DNA of 64,000 bases from CAWBYL01 sp963793025 (GTDB lineage Bacteria > Actinomycetota > Acidimicrobiia > Acidimicrobiales > Acidimicrobilacustridaceae): the NCBI GenBank assembly GCA_963793025.1, contig CAWBYL010000006.1, positions 558,001-622,000 of the forward strand, given 5' to 3'. Below, one piece after another: positions 36,016-45,957 of this stretch (position 1 is its first letter; each line of letters opens with the position of its first letter). The translations under genes and the position numbers were made by a program. The notes beneath the pieces were generated by a model, which worked only from the letters and a program-made list of their open reading frames with translations, made no database searches and was not told the DNA's origin.

Positions 36016-37407
36016 ATGAAGATGACGTCGAGCGGGCGCGCCGTCGCTTTGACGGTGGCGTTGGCGCTGGTCGCAGGGGCTTGTGGCGGGGGACGCTCGG
36101 CGGGATCGGACGCCGGGGGGACCGGGACCTCTGCGTCGACCTCGGCTGTGCCGGAGGGGACCTTCGGGACCCTCGCTCCCGTCTGTGGACCCGGCGATGC
36201 GAACGGCGCCACCGACCAGGGCGTCACCGACACCGCCATCGAGATCGGCTACGGCGACGACGCCGGGTATGCGCCGAACCCCGGGGTGGGGCACGAGGCG
36301 TCAGATGCGGTGGAGGCCCTGATCGGATGGTGCAACGACCAGGGCGGCATCAACGGCCGACCGGTGAAGGGCGTCTACTACGACGCCAAGATCACCGAGG
36401 TGACCAATGCCATGTCCGAGGCCTGCAAGAGCGCGTTCATGCTCGTCGGCCAGGTGTTCGCGCTCGCCGGCGCCGCCGAGCCCACCCGTCTGGGCTGCGG
36501 CCTCCCCACGGTGCCCGGGTCGACCTCGGGCTCCGACATCACCAACGCCCCGCTGATGGTCTCGCCGTTCCCTCAACCCGTCGACTACTTCAACGTCGCA
36601 GGGGCGTCACTCATAGCTGAGCAGTTCCCCGACGAGGTGAAGAAGACCGGCGTGATGGAGCCGAACTTCCCGTCGGTGATCGACTACGACCAGCGCATCG
36701 CCGGAGCGGTCGGCACGGTGGGCTTCGAGTTCCTCCCGTGCAAGATCCAATACCAGATCTCCGGAGTCAGCGACTTCCGCCCGTACCTGCAACGGCTGAA
36801 GGACTGCGGTGTCGAGACGGTGATGACGACCGACATCGAGCTCAACTTCCGCAACATGCTCGACGCCGCCAACCAGCTCGACTTCCACCCCATCTGGATC
36901 AACATCCCGACCATCTACACGGACACCTTCGCCAAGGGGAACACGACCGGCAACGCCGACCAGGTGTACTTCCCCAACGGCATGGTCCCGCTCGACTTCG
37001 TGCCCGAGGGCAGCGCCAACGCCACGTACGTCGAGCTCGTCGAGGCCAGTGGCGGCGACATCGGCTACAGCGGCCAGCTCGCGGCTTCGGCGTTCCTGCT
37101 GTGGGCCACGGCGGCCAAGGCCTGCGGCCGCGACGTCACCCGGGACTGCGTGATGGCCCAGTTGAAGAGCGTGCACCAGTGGGACGGCGGGGGGCTCAGC
37201 GCCCCGCAGGACCCGGGCGCAAACATGGTGAGTGAATGCGAGCTGGTCATGCACGTCGAGGGCACGTCGTTCGTGCAGTGGCAACCGACCGAGCCGGGGC
37301 GGTTCGCCTGCGACCCGTCCTACGTGGTGAAGGTCGATCCCGTGCCCGACGCCGTTGCCACCCTGAACCTCGACGCCGACCGCGTCGCCCAGAAGAACCT
37401 CCCGTAG
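36016..37407 (+). CDS. Orphan ABC-type substrate-binding lipoprotein (paralog 2)
   Basis: A 463-residue lipoprotein: signal core AVALTVALALVAGACG with lipobox Cys, a Gly/Ser/Thr linker, and a type I binding-protein fold. It shares GATDQGV, IGYGDDAGY, WCNDQGGINGR, YYDAKITEV and the C-terminal FACDPSYVVKVD with the protein at 15507, and all ten non-lipobox cysteines. No transporter genes are adjacent. It is divergent from the GntR operon across a palindrome, so expression is probably ligand-inducible. A GC-rich hairpin follows the stop. Predicted outer face of the cytoplasmic membrane; ligand unknown. Confidence 0.87.
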   Translation: MKMTSSGRAVALTVALALVAGACGGGRSAGSDAGGTGTSASTSAVPEGTFGTLAPVCGPGDANGATDQGVTDTAIEIGYGDDAGYAPNPGVGHEASDAVEALIGWCNDQGGINGRPVKGVYYDAKITEVTNAMSEACKSAFMLVGQVFALAGAAEPTRLGCGLPTVPGSTSGSDITNAPLMVSPFPQPVDYFNVAGASLIAEQFPDEVKKTGVMEPNFPSVIDYDQRIAGAVGTVGFEFLPCKIQYQISGVSDFRPYLQRLKDCGVETVMTTDIELNFRNMLDAANQLDFHPIWINIPTIYTDTFAKGNTTGNADQVYFPNGMVPLDFVPEGSANATYVELVEASGGDIGYSGQLAASAFLLWATAAKACGRDVTRDCVMAQLKSVHQWDGGGLSAPQDPGANMVSECELVMHVEGTSFVQWQPTEPGRFACDPSYVVKVDPVPDAVATLNLDADRVAQKNLP

Positions 37408-37413
37408 GGGTGT

Positions 37414-37436
37414 CGGCGCGGTGTCAGGTCGCGCCG
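37414..37436 (+). terminator. Hairpin after lipoprotein gene
   Basis: CGGCGCG (37414-37420) and CGCGCCG (37430-37436) form a perfect 7-bp stem with a 9-base loop, seven bases after the stop codon. There is no T-run, which is usual in high-GC actinobacteria. Confidence 0.45.
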
Positions 37437-37604
37437 TCGTCCTGGTCGATCGGCTCGAGGACGGATCCCGTTCACGGGACGCCGAGCACTTCGACGAGGA
37501 GGTCGGGCCTGGGTGCCCGAGCATCCAGGCCCGGGTGACGTCGATCTCGGTGACCCCGGAAACGCCAGCGGGTCGCCTACCGGCGATCGGGCACACTGGC
37601 GGCC

Positions 37605-38888
37605 ATGCAGAACGGGCGACCGGCGGCGACCCGGCGACGAGCCGTGCCGGGCAGCCGGGAGTTCCTGGCGATCGTCGCCCTCTGCATGGCGATGGCCGCC
37701 ATGTCCATCGATCTGATGCTGCCCGCGTTCCCCGAGATGCGGACCGTGTTCGGCCTCGACGAGGGGGCCACGGAGATCTCCCTGGTCATCACCGCGTTCT
37801 TCATCGGCCTCGGTGTCGGTCAACTCGTCTACGGGCCCCTCTCGGACCGGTTCGGCCGAAAGCCGGTGCTCTACGTCGGCATCGCCGTGTACGTCGCCGG
37901 AGCCGTGGCGGCGACGCAGGCCAACTCGCTCGGAGCGTTCGTGATCTGTCGGATCGTGTGGGGCTTCGGGGCTGCATGCCCTCGATCGCTGGCGCTCGCC
38001 ATACTGCGCGACACCTTCGAGGGCGACCGCATGGCCCGCATGATGTCGAACGTCATGGCCACCTTCATCCTCGTCCCGATCGTGGCCCCGAGCATCGGTG
38101 CAGGCCTGATCACGTTCGGCGGCTGGAGGCTCACGCTGTGGTTCCCGGCCACCGTCGCGGTGCTCCTCGCGGTCTGGGTCGCGCTCCGGCTGCCCGAGAC
38201 GCTGCCGCCTGAGCGGCGCCGGTCGGTGTCGCCGAGGGCGCTGGCCGATGCCGCTGGTGCCGTGGTGCGGAACCGGCAGACCATGGCCTTCTGCCTGGCC
38301 TCGACGTTCCTGTTCGGGATCCTGACGTCCTACGTGGGCAGCACCCAGGTCATCGTCGAGGAGGTCTTCGGTCAGGAAGACCTCTTTCCCTTCATCTTCG
38401 GGGCCCTCGCCATCGGGCTCGCCCTCGGGTCGCTCCTGGCGGGGCGCCTCGTCACCCGGATCGGTCTGGCCCGACTCGTGCGGGTCGGCGCCCTGTACGC
38501 GGTGGGTTCCGCCGCCGTCCTGGCGGCCGTCGGGATCGCCACCGATGGCCAGCCGCCGCTGTGGCTGTTCCTCGCGGCGAGCGCCTTGATGCTGCCTTCG
38601 GTCACTGCGCTCGTGCCCAACACCAACACGGCCGCCATGGCGCCGTTGGCCTCCATGGCCGGGATGGCCGCCGCCATCATCGGCACCGTGTCGACCATCG
38701 GTGGCGCTCTGCTCGGAGGCATCGTGGACAGCGCCTATGACGGCTCGGTGCTCCCGTTCACCGTCGCCGCGTTCGTGTTCTCGCTGGCGGCGGGCGCGGC
38801 CGTGCTCTCCGCCCGGATGACGCCGACCCCGGTGGATCAGGACCTCTTCGTGGAGGGCGAGGGCACGGCCCCCGCCCTGCTCGACTAG
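37605..38888 (+). CDS. MFS transporter, Bcr/CflA drug-exporter type
   Basis: A 427-residue 12-helix major facilitator. Helix 1 is FLAIVALCMAMAAMSIDLML, where the Asp-Leu-Met-Leu-Pro pattern is typical of Bcr/CflA. The loop 2-3 motif YGPLSDRFGRKPVLYVG is intact, and motif C-like Gly/Pro residues follow (FILVPIVAPSIGAGLI). Predicted proton-driven export of small amphipathic compounds. It stands alone between the lipoprotein and the bicupin, and its stop lies four bases from the convergent bicupin stop. Confidence 0.9.
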   Translation: MQNGRPAATRRRAVPGSREFLAIVALCMAMAAMSIDLMLPAFPEMRTVFGLDEGATEISLVITAFFIGLGVGQLVYGPLSDRFGRKPVLYVGIAVYVAGAVAATQANSLGAFVICRIVWGFGAACPRSLALAILRDTFEGDRMARMMSNVMATFILVPIVAPSIGAGLITFGGWRLTLWFPATVAVLLAVWVALRLPETLPPERRRSVSPRALADAAGAVVRNRQTMAFCLASTFLFGILTSYVGSTQVIVEEVFGQEDLFPFIFGALAIGLALGSLLAGRLVTRIGLARLVRVGALYAVGSAAVLAAVGIATDGQPPLWLFLAASALMLPSVTALVPNTNTAAMAPLASMAGMAAAIIGTVSTIGGALLGGIVDSAYDGSVLPFTVAAFVFSLAAGAAVLSARMTPTPVDQDLFVEGEGTAPALLD

Positions 38889-38891
38889 CGG

Positions 38892-39740
38892 TCAGGGGTT
38901 CCAGGTCCCGGCGGGCCCGTTGGTGAGACCGAGGATGTCCATCCCGTCGTCGCCGGCCACGATGGGGCCGCAGGTGGCACCCTCGGGCATCTCGACGTGC
39001 GTGCCGGCGGGGCACCAGCGATCGCCGAACCACGCGCCGCCGGCGACGACGAGGGCGACGTGCAGGCCGTGGTGGCCGTGCTCGGCGGATTCGGCCCCGG
39101 GCGCGAACCTCACGTAGGCGCTGCTGAAGTCGGGGAGGCGCACGGGCCACGTGGCCCGGATGCCTGCTCCGGCGTCTTCCCAGTCGAGCTCGTCGACGTC
39201 GGTGATGGCCTCGGCGAGTCCGGGAACCCGCGGGGTGGGCCGCACCGCACCGGTGTCGCCGCGCGGGTCGACGAACCAGTCGCCGAGGTCCAGCGGGGGA
39301 TCGGGCAGGGGCGTCACCCCGCGTGTCGCGATCTCGCGCTCGTAGAGCTCCGGCTCGTCGCCCCAGCCGCCGAACTCCCCGAAGCTGAGCTCCCAGCAGG
39401 TCACTCCACCAGGGCCGGCGATGATCGGTCCGAACGCAGCGCCGAGGGGGACGTGGACGTGGGTGCCGGGCGTGCACCACCGGTCGCCGAGCCACACGCC
39501 GCCGTCGAGCACGAAGACCACGTGGTTGCTGCGGTGGCCGTGGCGTCGCACCACCATGCCCGGCTCGTACTGGACGTAGGCCGAGAGGAAGTCCGGCCTC
39601 ATGATCGGCCACCGCTCGCGCACCACCGACACGCTCCCGTCGGCGTTGCGCTGGCGCTGGACCGGCGTCCAGGCGATGTCGTCGACGTGGGCGAAGACGG
39701 GCTCGGGCGGCAGGTTCTCCGATGATCGCTGGCTCGTCAC
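38892..39740 (-). CDS. Bicupin protein
   Basis: About 282 residues with two cupin domains. Domain 1 has VRRHGHRSNHVVFVLDGGVW and domain 2 has AEHGHHGLHVALVVAGGAWF. Each is preceded by a similar (F)LSAYV or FSSAYV strand and followed by a CTPGTHVHVP or CPAGTHVEMP turn, so it arose by internal duplication. GTG 39740 has GAGAGG five bases upstream; the open frame to 40013 overlaps the divergent hydrolase and is not used. Metal-dependent oxygenase or isomerase is possible; reaction unknown. Confidence 0.8.
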   Translation of the reverse strand: MTSQRSSENLPPEPVFAHVDDIAWTPVQRQRNADGSVSVVRERWPIMRPDFLSAYVQYEPGMVVRRHGHRSNHVVFVLDGGVWLGDRWCTPGTHVHVPLGAAFGPIIAGPGGVTCWELSFGEFGGWGDEPELYEREIATRGVTPLPDPPLDLGDWFVDPRGDTGAVRPTPRVPGLAEAITDVDELDWEDAGAGIRATWPVRLPDFSSAYVRFAPGAESAEHGHHGLHVALVVAGGAWFGDRWCPAGTHVEMPEGATCGPIVAGDDGMDILGLTNGPAGTWNP

Positions 39741-39890
39741 GAGTGCCTCTCTGCTGCTCGGGTTCGTCACCACGCTGGCCCGAGTCCGACCCGCCGGTCC
39801 ACCCGGACTACCCGAGGTCGGGGATTCGAAGTCGGTCCTCGGCGCGGACGATGGGGCTCCAAACGAAGCGGACCCGAATGGAGCCCTGGA

Positions 39891-40709
39891 ATGGCTGAAC
39901 CGATGATCCTCATCCACGGTGCCTGGCTGAGCGCTCGCAGCTGGGAGAACTACGTCGACTACTTCGGCGAGCGCGGGTACGACGTCACTGCCCCGGAGTG
40001 GCCCCGCAAGCACGGCGACGTGGAGGAGCTACGCGAGGACACCACCGGGCTCGCCGGGCTGGGCGTCGCCGAGATCGTCGACCACTACGACGAGTTGATC
40101 CGAGCCATGGACGCACCGCCGGTCCTGATCGGCCATTCCTTCGGCGGCCTGTTCGTCCAGTTGCTGCTGGCCCGAGGGCTCGGCCGAGCCGGCGTGGCGC
40201 TCGACCCGGCATCGCCCAAGGGTGTGCTGCGGATCGCCCCGTCGTCGCTGAAAGCAGCCGGACCGGCGATCAACCATCCGAAGTCACGTCACGGCGTGGT
40301 CACCCTCACCGCCGAGCAGTTCAACTACGGCTTCACCAACACCTTCGGGCCGGAGGAGGCCGCCGCCGTCTACGAGCGCTACGCCGTGCCCGAGACCGGC
40401 CGCATCTTCTTCGAGGCCGGGTTCGCCAACTTCGCCCTTCATTCACCGTTGGCGATCGACTACGACAACGACGACCGTGCTCCGCTGTTGTTCGTTGCGG
40501 GGGACGACGACCACACGATCCCGCCCGAGACGGTCAGGTCGAACGTCAAGAAGTATCGGCACTCCGCGGCTCGGACCGACCTGATCGAGTTCCCTGGGCG
40601 GTCACATCTGCACATGGTGCAAGAGGGCTGGGAGGAGATCGCGGCGGCCATCGGATCGTGGCTCAGCGAGGTCGGAGCCGGGGCCGAGTCGATGCCGGCG
40701 CAGGGCTGA
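39891..40709 (+). CDS. Alpha/beta hydrolase
   Basis: A 272-residue alpha/beta hydrolase: oxyanion-hole MILIHGAWLSARSW, nucleophile elbow GHSFGGLFVQLL, acid region LLFVAGDDDHTIPPE, and catalytic His in FPGRSHLHMVQEGW. It resembles non-haem chloroperoxidase/esterase-type enzymes that act on small esters or lactones. It is followed after 17 bases by the aldehyde dehydrogenase, so a common transcript is likely. A lactone from BVMO chemistry would be a reasonable substrate, but this is inference. Confidence 0.88.
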   Translation: MAEPMILIHGAWLSARSWENYVDYFGERGYDVTAPEWPRKHGDVEELREDTTGLAGLGVAEIVDHYDELIRAMDAPPVLIGHSFGGLFVQLLLARGLGRAGVALDPASPKGVLRIAPSSLKAAGPAINHPKSRHGVVTLTAEQFNYGFTNTFGPEEAAAVYERYAVPETGRIFFEAGFANFALHSPLAIDYDNDDRAPLLFVAGDDDHTIPPETVRSNVKKYRHSAARTDLIEFPGRSHLHMVQEGWEEIAAAIGSWLSEVGAGAESMPAQG

Positions 40710-40726
40710 ACCGGGGGCGGTGAACG

Positions 40727-42214
40727 ATGACCGACACCATCAGCGCACCCACCGAGTCCCGAGCCTACGACGGCTTCGATCTCCAATCGCTCGCCGGAAC
40801 GTGGCGGGTTGGGCGGAGCGCCCGCACCACCTCCGACACCGACCCGTGGAACGGCGAGACGCTCGTGGAGATTCCACTGGCGAACGCCGAGGATCTCGAC
40901 GACGCCTTCGAGGCCGCTCGTGCCGGCCAGCGCGAGTGGGCGGCCAAGATCCCCGCCGAGCGAGCGAGCGTCATGCTCGACGCGGCCGACATCATGACGG
41001 CCCGCCGTGACGAGATCGTCGGTTGGTTGGTCCGCGAGGGCGGCGGCACGGTGGTCAAGTCCGAGCTCGAGCTGGCCGTCGTGCAGAACGGCCTGCGCGA
41101 GGCCGCCTCTATGCCCCATCACGTCGAGGGCCGGATCCTGCCCTCGGACATCCCCGGGAAGGAGAGCAGGGTCTATCGGGTGCCGGTCGGAGTCGTCACC
41201 GTCATCAGCCCGTGGAACTTCCCGATGTACCTGAGCAACCGCTCGGTGGCGCCGGCGCTCGCCGTCGGCAACGCGGTGGTGTTGAAGCCGGCCAGCGACA
41301 CCCCGGTCACCGGCGGCCTGTTGCTGGCCAAGATCTACGAAGAGGCCGGCTTGCCCCCGGGCGTGCTCAACGTCGTGATCGGATCGGGGCGGGAGATCGG
41401 CGACGCCATCGTCGAGCACCCGCTGAGCGATTTCGTGTCCTTCACCGGGTCGACGGGCGTGGGTCGGGCCATTCCCGGCAAGGCCGGCGTGAAGCGACTG
41501 GCGTTGGAGCTCGGCGGCAACGGGCCGATGGTCGTGCTGGACGACGCCGATCTCGGGGCGGCTGTCGATGCGGCGGTCTACGGCGCGTACTTCCACCAGG
41601 GACAGATCTGCATGATCGCCAACCGCCTGATCGTCGACCGGACCGTTCACGACGAGTTCGTGGACCGGTTCGTCGTCCGGGCTCGCCAGCTCCGTGTCGG
41701 TGATCCGTCGGATCCGACCACCGACGTCGGCCCGATCATCAACCACGGCCAGCTCGCCGCGATACAGGACAAGGTCCGACGATCTCGCGAGGCGGGAGCA
41801 GACGTGGTGTTGGGCGGTGAGGCGGGGGGGCCGACCGGTCTCAGCCTGCCCCCACACGTGCTCCTCGCCGGCAACGACGTGGCCACCGCCCGCGAGGAGG
41901 TCTTCGGCCCGGTGATCACCATCATCCGCGCCGAGGATGAGCTCGACGCCCTCCGGATCGCGAACGACACCGAGTACGGGCTGTCCAGCGCCGTGTTCAC
42001 CCGGGACGGCGAGCGTGGAGTCCGGTTCGCGCTCCAGGTCGAAGCGGGCATGACCCACGTCAACGACTCGCCGCTCAACGAGGACCCGAACACCGCCTTC
42101 GGCGGCGAGAAGGCGTCCGGCATCGGCCGCTTCGGAGGCACCTGGGCCCTCGAGGAGTTCACCACCGACCACTGGATCAGCCTCCAGCGCGAGCCCCGTG
42201 CCTATCCCATCTGA
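40727..42214 (+). CDS. NAD(P)-dependent aldehyde dehydrogenase
   Basis: A 495-residue ALDH superfamily enzyme. SPWNFPMYLSNRSVAPALAV and VLKPASDTP form the cofactor site, with FTGSTGVG. The general base Glu is in LALELGGNGPMVVLDDADL, and the nucleophile Cys is in FHQGQICMIANRL. EVFGPVITI and the oligomerisation region are present. It is closest to the benzaldehyde/vanillin or salicylaldehyde type. It oxidises an aldehyde to the acid. It lies in a run of same-strand genes: hydrolase, ALDH, SDR. Confidence 0.92.
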   Translation: MTDTISAPTESRAYDGFDLQSLAGTWRVGRSARTTSDTDPWNGETLVEIPLANAEDLDDAFEAARAGQREWAAKIPAERASVMLDAADIMTARRDEIVGWLVREGGGTVVKSELELAVVQNGLREAASMPHHVEGRILPSDIPGKESRVYRVPVGVVTVISPWNFPMYLSNRSVAPALAVGNAVVLKPASDTPVTGGLLLAKIYEEAGLPPGVLNVVIGSGREIGDAIVEHPLSDFVSFTGSTGVGRAIPGKAGVKRLALELGGNGPMVVLDDADLGAAVDAAVYGAYFHQGQICMIANRLIVDRTVHDEFVDRFVVRARQLRVGDPSDPTTDVGPIINHGQLAAIQDKVRRSREAGADVVLGGEAGGPTGLSLPPHVLLAGNDVATAREEVFGPVITIIRAEDELDALRIANDTEYGLSSAVFTRDGERGVRFALQVEAGMTHVNDSPLNEDPNTAFGGEKASGIGRFGGTWALEEFTTDHWISLQREPRAYPI

Positions 42215-42249
42215 ACGGCCGGGCCCTCTGGGCCGGCGAGGAGAACCCC

Positions 42250-43038
42250 ATGGACCTCATGTTGAACGACAAGGTGGCGGTGGTGACCGGGGCCAGCAAG
42301 GGCATAGGCATGGCGGCCACCCAGGCTCTGGCGGACGAAGGCGCCCAGGTCGTCGCCGGAGCCCGCAGCACCTCCAGCCTGATGGGACTGGAGAACGTCA
42401 CCGCGGTCGAAGTGGACCTGTCGGATCCGGATGGTCCGGCTCGATTGGTGCGGCGAGCCATCGACGACCACGGTCGGCTGGACGTGCTGGTCAACAACAT
42501 CGGCGCGGTGAAGCTGCGTATGGACGGGTTCCTCGCCATGACCGACGAGGACTTCGAATGGGCGTTCTCGATGAACTTCTTCACCGGTCTGCGGGCGAGC
42601 CGGGCTGCTCTGGCGCAGATGACCGAGCAGGGCTCGGGGGTCATCATCAACATGGCGTCGGTCAACGCGTTCTTCGAGCCTGACGGTGGCACCATCGACT
42701 ACGGCGCGGCCAAGGCGGCGGTGCTCAACGTCAGCAAGTCCCTGGCCCAGGAGTTCGGGCCCCAGGGGATTCGGGTGACCGCGATCTCTCCGGGACCGGT
42801 CGCGACCGATCTCTGGCTGGGCGACCACGGGGTCGCCGCCACCGTGGCCGCCGCGGCGGGGGTGGATGTCGACACCGCACGGGAGAACGTCGTGGCCGGC
42901 ATCGGAGGGTTCGCCACCGGACGCTTCACCACGCCCGAGGAGGTGGCGACCCTGGTCGTTCTGCTCGCCTCGGAACGCACGGCCAACGTCACCGGCGCCA
43001 ACTTCGTCATCGACGGCGGCCTCATCAAGACCACCTGA
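42250..43038 (+). CDS. Short-chain dehydrogenase/reductase
   Basis: A 262-residue classical SDR: TGASKGIGMAATQALADEGA (TGxxxGxG), NNIGAV, the catalytic Ser in INMASVNAF, YGAAKAAVLNVSKSLAQEFG (YxxxK), and PGPVATDLW. The Asp in GARSTSS is absent, so NADP preference is possible. It begins 35 bases after the ALDH and likely shares its operon. Predicted oxidation of a secondary alcohol in the same pathway. Confidence 0.92.
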   Translation: MDLMLNDKVAVVTGASKGIGMAATQALADEGAQVVAGARSTSSLMGLENVTAVEVDLSDPDGPARLVRRAIDDHGRLDVLVNNIGAVKLRMDGFLAMTDEDFEWAFSMNFFTGLRASRAALAQMTEQGSGVIINMASVNAFFEPDGGTIDYGAAKAAVLNVSKSLAQEFGPQGIRVTAISPGPVATDLWLGDHGVAATVAAAAGVDVDTARENVVAGIGGFATGRFTTPEEVATLVVLLASERTANVTGANFVIDGGLIKTT

Positions 43039-43063
43039 TCCCACGAGGGGCGCACACGCTCGT

Positions 43064-45798
43064 CTATGAGGTGGTGGGGAGTCGGTCGGCCAGGTCCCGA
43101 CGGGACGACACGCCCAGCTTCTGGAACACCTTGCGCAGGTGGTAGTCGACCGTGTTGGCGCTGATGAAGAGCTGAGCCCCGATCTCCCTGCTCGTCGCCC
43201 GCTCGGCGGCCAGGCGGGCGATCTGCAGCTCTCGCGCCGTGAGCTCGTGGGTGGCCTCGGGTCGGCGCGACCGGGCCCGCTCCCCGGTGGCCAGCAGTTC
43301 GAGGCGGGCCCGCTCGGCGAAGCCGAGGGCGCCCATGGCGGCGAACATCTCGTGCGCGGCGCGGAGGTGCTCCCGCGCCTCGCTGCGCCGCTTCTCACGG
43401 CGGAGCCACTCCCCGTACACCAGACGGGTACGGGCCTCCTCGGTGCGCCAGGGTGTGGCGGCGAGCAGCTCCAGGGCGGCGAGGTAGTGCGGTTCGGCGT
43501 GCGCCGAGCTCGCCCCCAGCGCCCGGGCTCGGGCGAGGAGCCCGAGGGCCCACGGGGTGCCGGCGGCCTTCGCTCGGGTGTCGAAGCGCTCGAGGGCGGC
43601 GTCCACCAGAGCGCGGTTCTCGACGCGGGCCGCAGCCTCGACGACGTCGGGGAAGGAGTAGCACTCCCAACCGACCGCCCGATCCTCGAAGGCGGGGAGT
43701 GCGGCGGCCAGGGCCTGGGCGTAGTGCCCGGCGCCGAGCTCGAAGGTCGCCAGGGCGTGCAGTCCGGTGTAGAGCAGGGCACCGGACCCGAAGCGGTCGG
43801 CGAGCTCGGCCATGTCCCGGACGACCCCCGGCGTGCGGTCGTCGCCCTGCCAGGAGAGCAACTCGACGTCGAGCCAGGTGGGGTCCAGCACCTCTCCGCA
43901 GGCTCTGGCGATGTCGGTGCGCTCGGCGTAGTGGGCGGCGGCGAGGTCGAAGCGGCCGGCGCGGATCTCGAAGGAGGCGAGACCGGAGAGGACCAGGCCG
44001 AGCCCGAGCAGCGCGCCGCGGCTGCGGGCGGAGGCCTCCAGTTGGTCGAACATGTCGCGCTGGGCCTGGTGGTCGAGAACCTGGGTGCTCAGCAGCATCG
44101 CCAGCTCGCACCACCGGGTGAGCTGGTCGGGGGTGACCGGACTGGAGCCCAGCAGCGCGGCGAGGTCGCGGATCACCTCGGGATCGGGTCCAGGGTCGTC
44201 CCTGATCAAGGAGGCGCAGGCGGTGAGGACACGTTCGACCGGGGTCAGCGGGCCGGTGGACCCGTCGAGGAGCGCCCCGCTCGCCTCCGCGACCTGGTCG
44301 AAGGAGGGGTCCTCGCAGTACCGCCCGGCGACGGTGCTGGCGTTGAGGGCCTCGAGCATCGTCTCCCGGGCGCTGACCGGATCCAGCTCGCGGAAGGCCT
44401 CACTGGCGGCGACGAGGAGCCCCGGTGCGGCCAGGTTCTGGCCGAGCGGGATGCACAACGAGCCCACCAGTCGCAGGGCGGCGGCCCGTTCGACCGGATC
44501 GACCAGGAGAGGTCGGGCCTGCTCCAGGACCGGGGCGGCCGAGCGGAAGCTGCCGGCGACCGAGGCCGCCGTCGCCGCGGCGAGGAGACGACGGCCGCGC
44601 TGGTCCTCGGCCGGCGAGAGCTCGGCCGCCCGGAGCAGCAGCGCCACCTGGGCGTCGGGACCGCCCCGCTGTCGAGCGCTGTCGGCGGCGCTCTCGAGTT
44701 GGGCGGCCACCTCCTCGTCGGGCGCCTCGGCGGCGGCGGCGAGGTGCGAGGCCCGCAGCGGGCGATCGTTCTCGGGGTCGGCGATCGATGGCCAGCACCT
44801 GGTGGACGCGCCGACGTTCCGCATCGGTTGCTCGGCCGTAGACCGCTGAGCGCACCAGCGGATGCCGGAACTCGACCCGGATGGAGATCTCGACGAGGCC
44901 GGCGCGCTCGACCGGCGCCATCGCCTCCATCGGGATGCCGAGCGCTTCGGCGGCCCGGCGGAGCGTGGCCGGGCTCCTCGCCGGATCCGCCGACGCCACC
45001 AACAGCAGTGTCCGCGCCGACTCCGGGAGCGTGTCCACCTGGCGGAGGAACCGGGCTTCGAGCTGGTGGCCGACGGGAAGCGGCAGGGGAAGGGGCGCCC
45101 CACCGAGCAGTTGGTTCTCCGACAGCTCCCGGGCCAACTCGACCAGGGCGAGGGGGTTGCCCTCGGTCTGGGCGACGATCTGCTCGCTGACCCGGCGGTT
45201 CACGAAGCTGCCCACCGACCGGGCGAACAGGTCGTGGGCGGCGTCGTCGGTGAGGGCCCCGACGACCAGCTCGTCGATCCCCGCCAACACCTCTTCGTCG
45301 GAAGGCTCCCGGATGGCGAAGATCATCGCCAGACGGTCGGCGAGCAGCCGACGACCGACGAAGGTGAGCACCGCCAGGGAATCCCGGTCGATCCACTGGG
45401 CGTCGTCGATCACGCACAGCAGCGGTCGTCGGCTCGCGGCCTCGTCCAGGAGGGTCAGCGTGGCGAGGCCGATGAGGAACTGGTCAGGAGCTCCAGTGGC
45501 GGCGAGGCCGAACGCGGCCGACAGGGCCCCGCGCTCGAGGGGCGGGGAGCCCATCGAGGGAGTCGAGGAAGGGCAGCAACACCCGGTGGAGAGCGGCGTA
45601 GGCGAGCGGGGCCTCGGACTCGACGCCCGACACGGCGACGACGGTGAAGCCCTCGGCCGACTCGACGGCATCGGTCAGCAGCGTGGTCTTGCCGATGCCG
45701 GCGCCGCCTCGCACGACGAGCACCGCGCCCGTTCCCTCTCGCGCCGATGCCACGGTCCGGCCGATGACGGCCCGCTCGTCGTCGCGCCCGAGCAGCAT
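43064..45798 (-). pseudogene. Large AAA-type LuxR-family regulator with two apparent frameshifts
   Basis: Three overlapping frames together give one protein of about 910 residues. From ATG 45798: MLLGRDDERAVIGRTVASAR and an intact P-loop GGAGIGKTTLL. A first frame change near 45535-45550, in a GGGG-C-GGGG run, leads to LSAAFGLAATGAPDQFLIGL and Walker B LLCVIDDAQWID. A second near 44783-44795 leads to IADPENDRPLRASHLAAAAE and on to the C-terminal LuxR helix-turn-helix (ELTARELQIARLAAERATSR, FISANTVDYHLRKV). The first junction is a homopolymer and so could be an indel error; the second is not. If real, the regulator is inactive. It is the third of this family in the window. Confidence 0.75.
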
Positions 45799-45957
45799 GG
45801 TGCACGTTCTAGCCGTACGACCTTCGGCGCGTCTGCAGGATGTGGCGCCTTTCGCACCGCCGAGTCGGCAGCGTGTCCCGGGTGACGAGGAGCCTCGGAT
45901 CCGGCCCCATGCCTAGAATCCGGCCTTCGATGGGCGTGGGGGTAGGGGGGATCCGCG

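Noticed and set aside
40460..42172. 570-codon open frame on the minus strand
   Set aside because: Antisense to a clear aldehyde dehydrogenase and hydrolase; composition is a GC-bias shadow with no family pattern.
43139..45190. 683-codon open frame on the plus strand
   Set aside because: Antisense to the frameshifted LuxR regulator, whose three frames show conserved motifs; the plus frame is low-complexity Gly/Arg/Glu.
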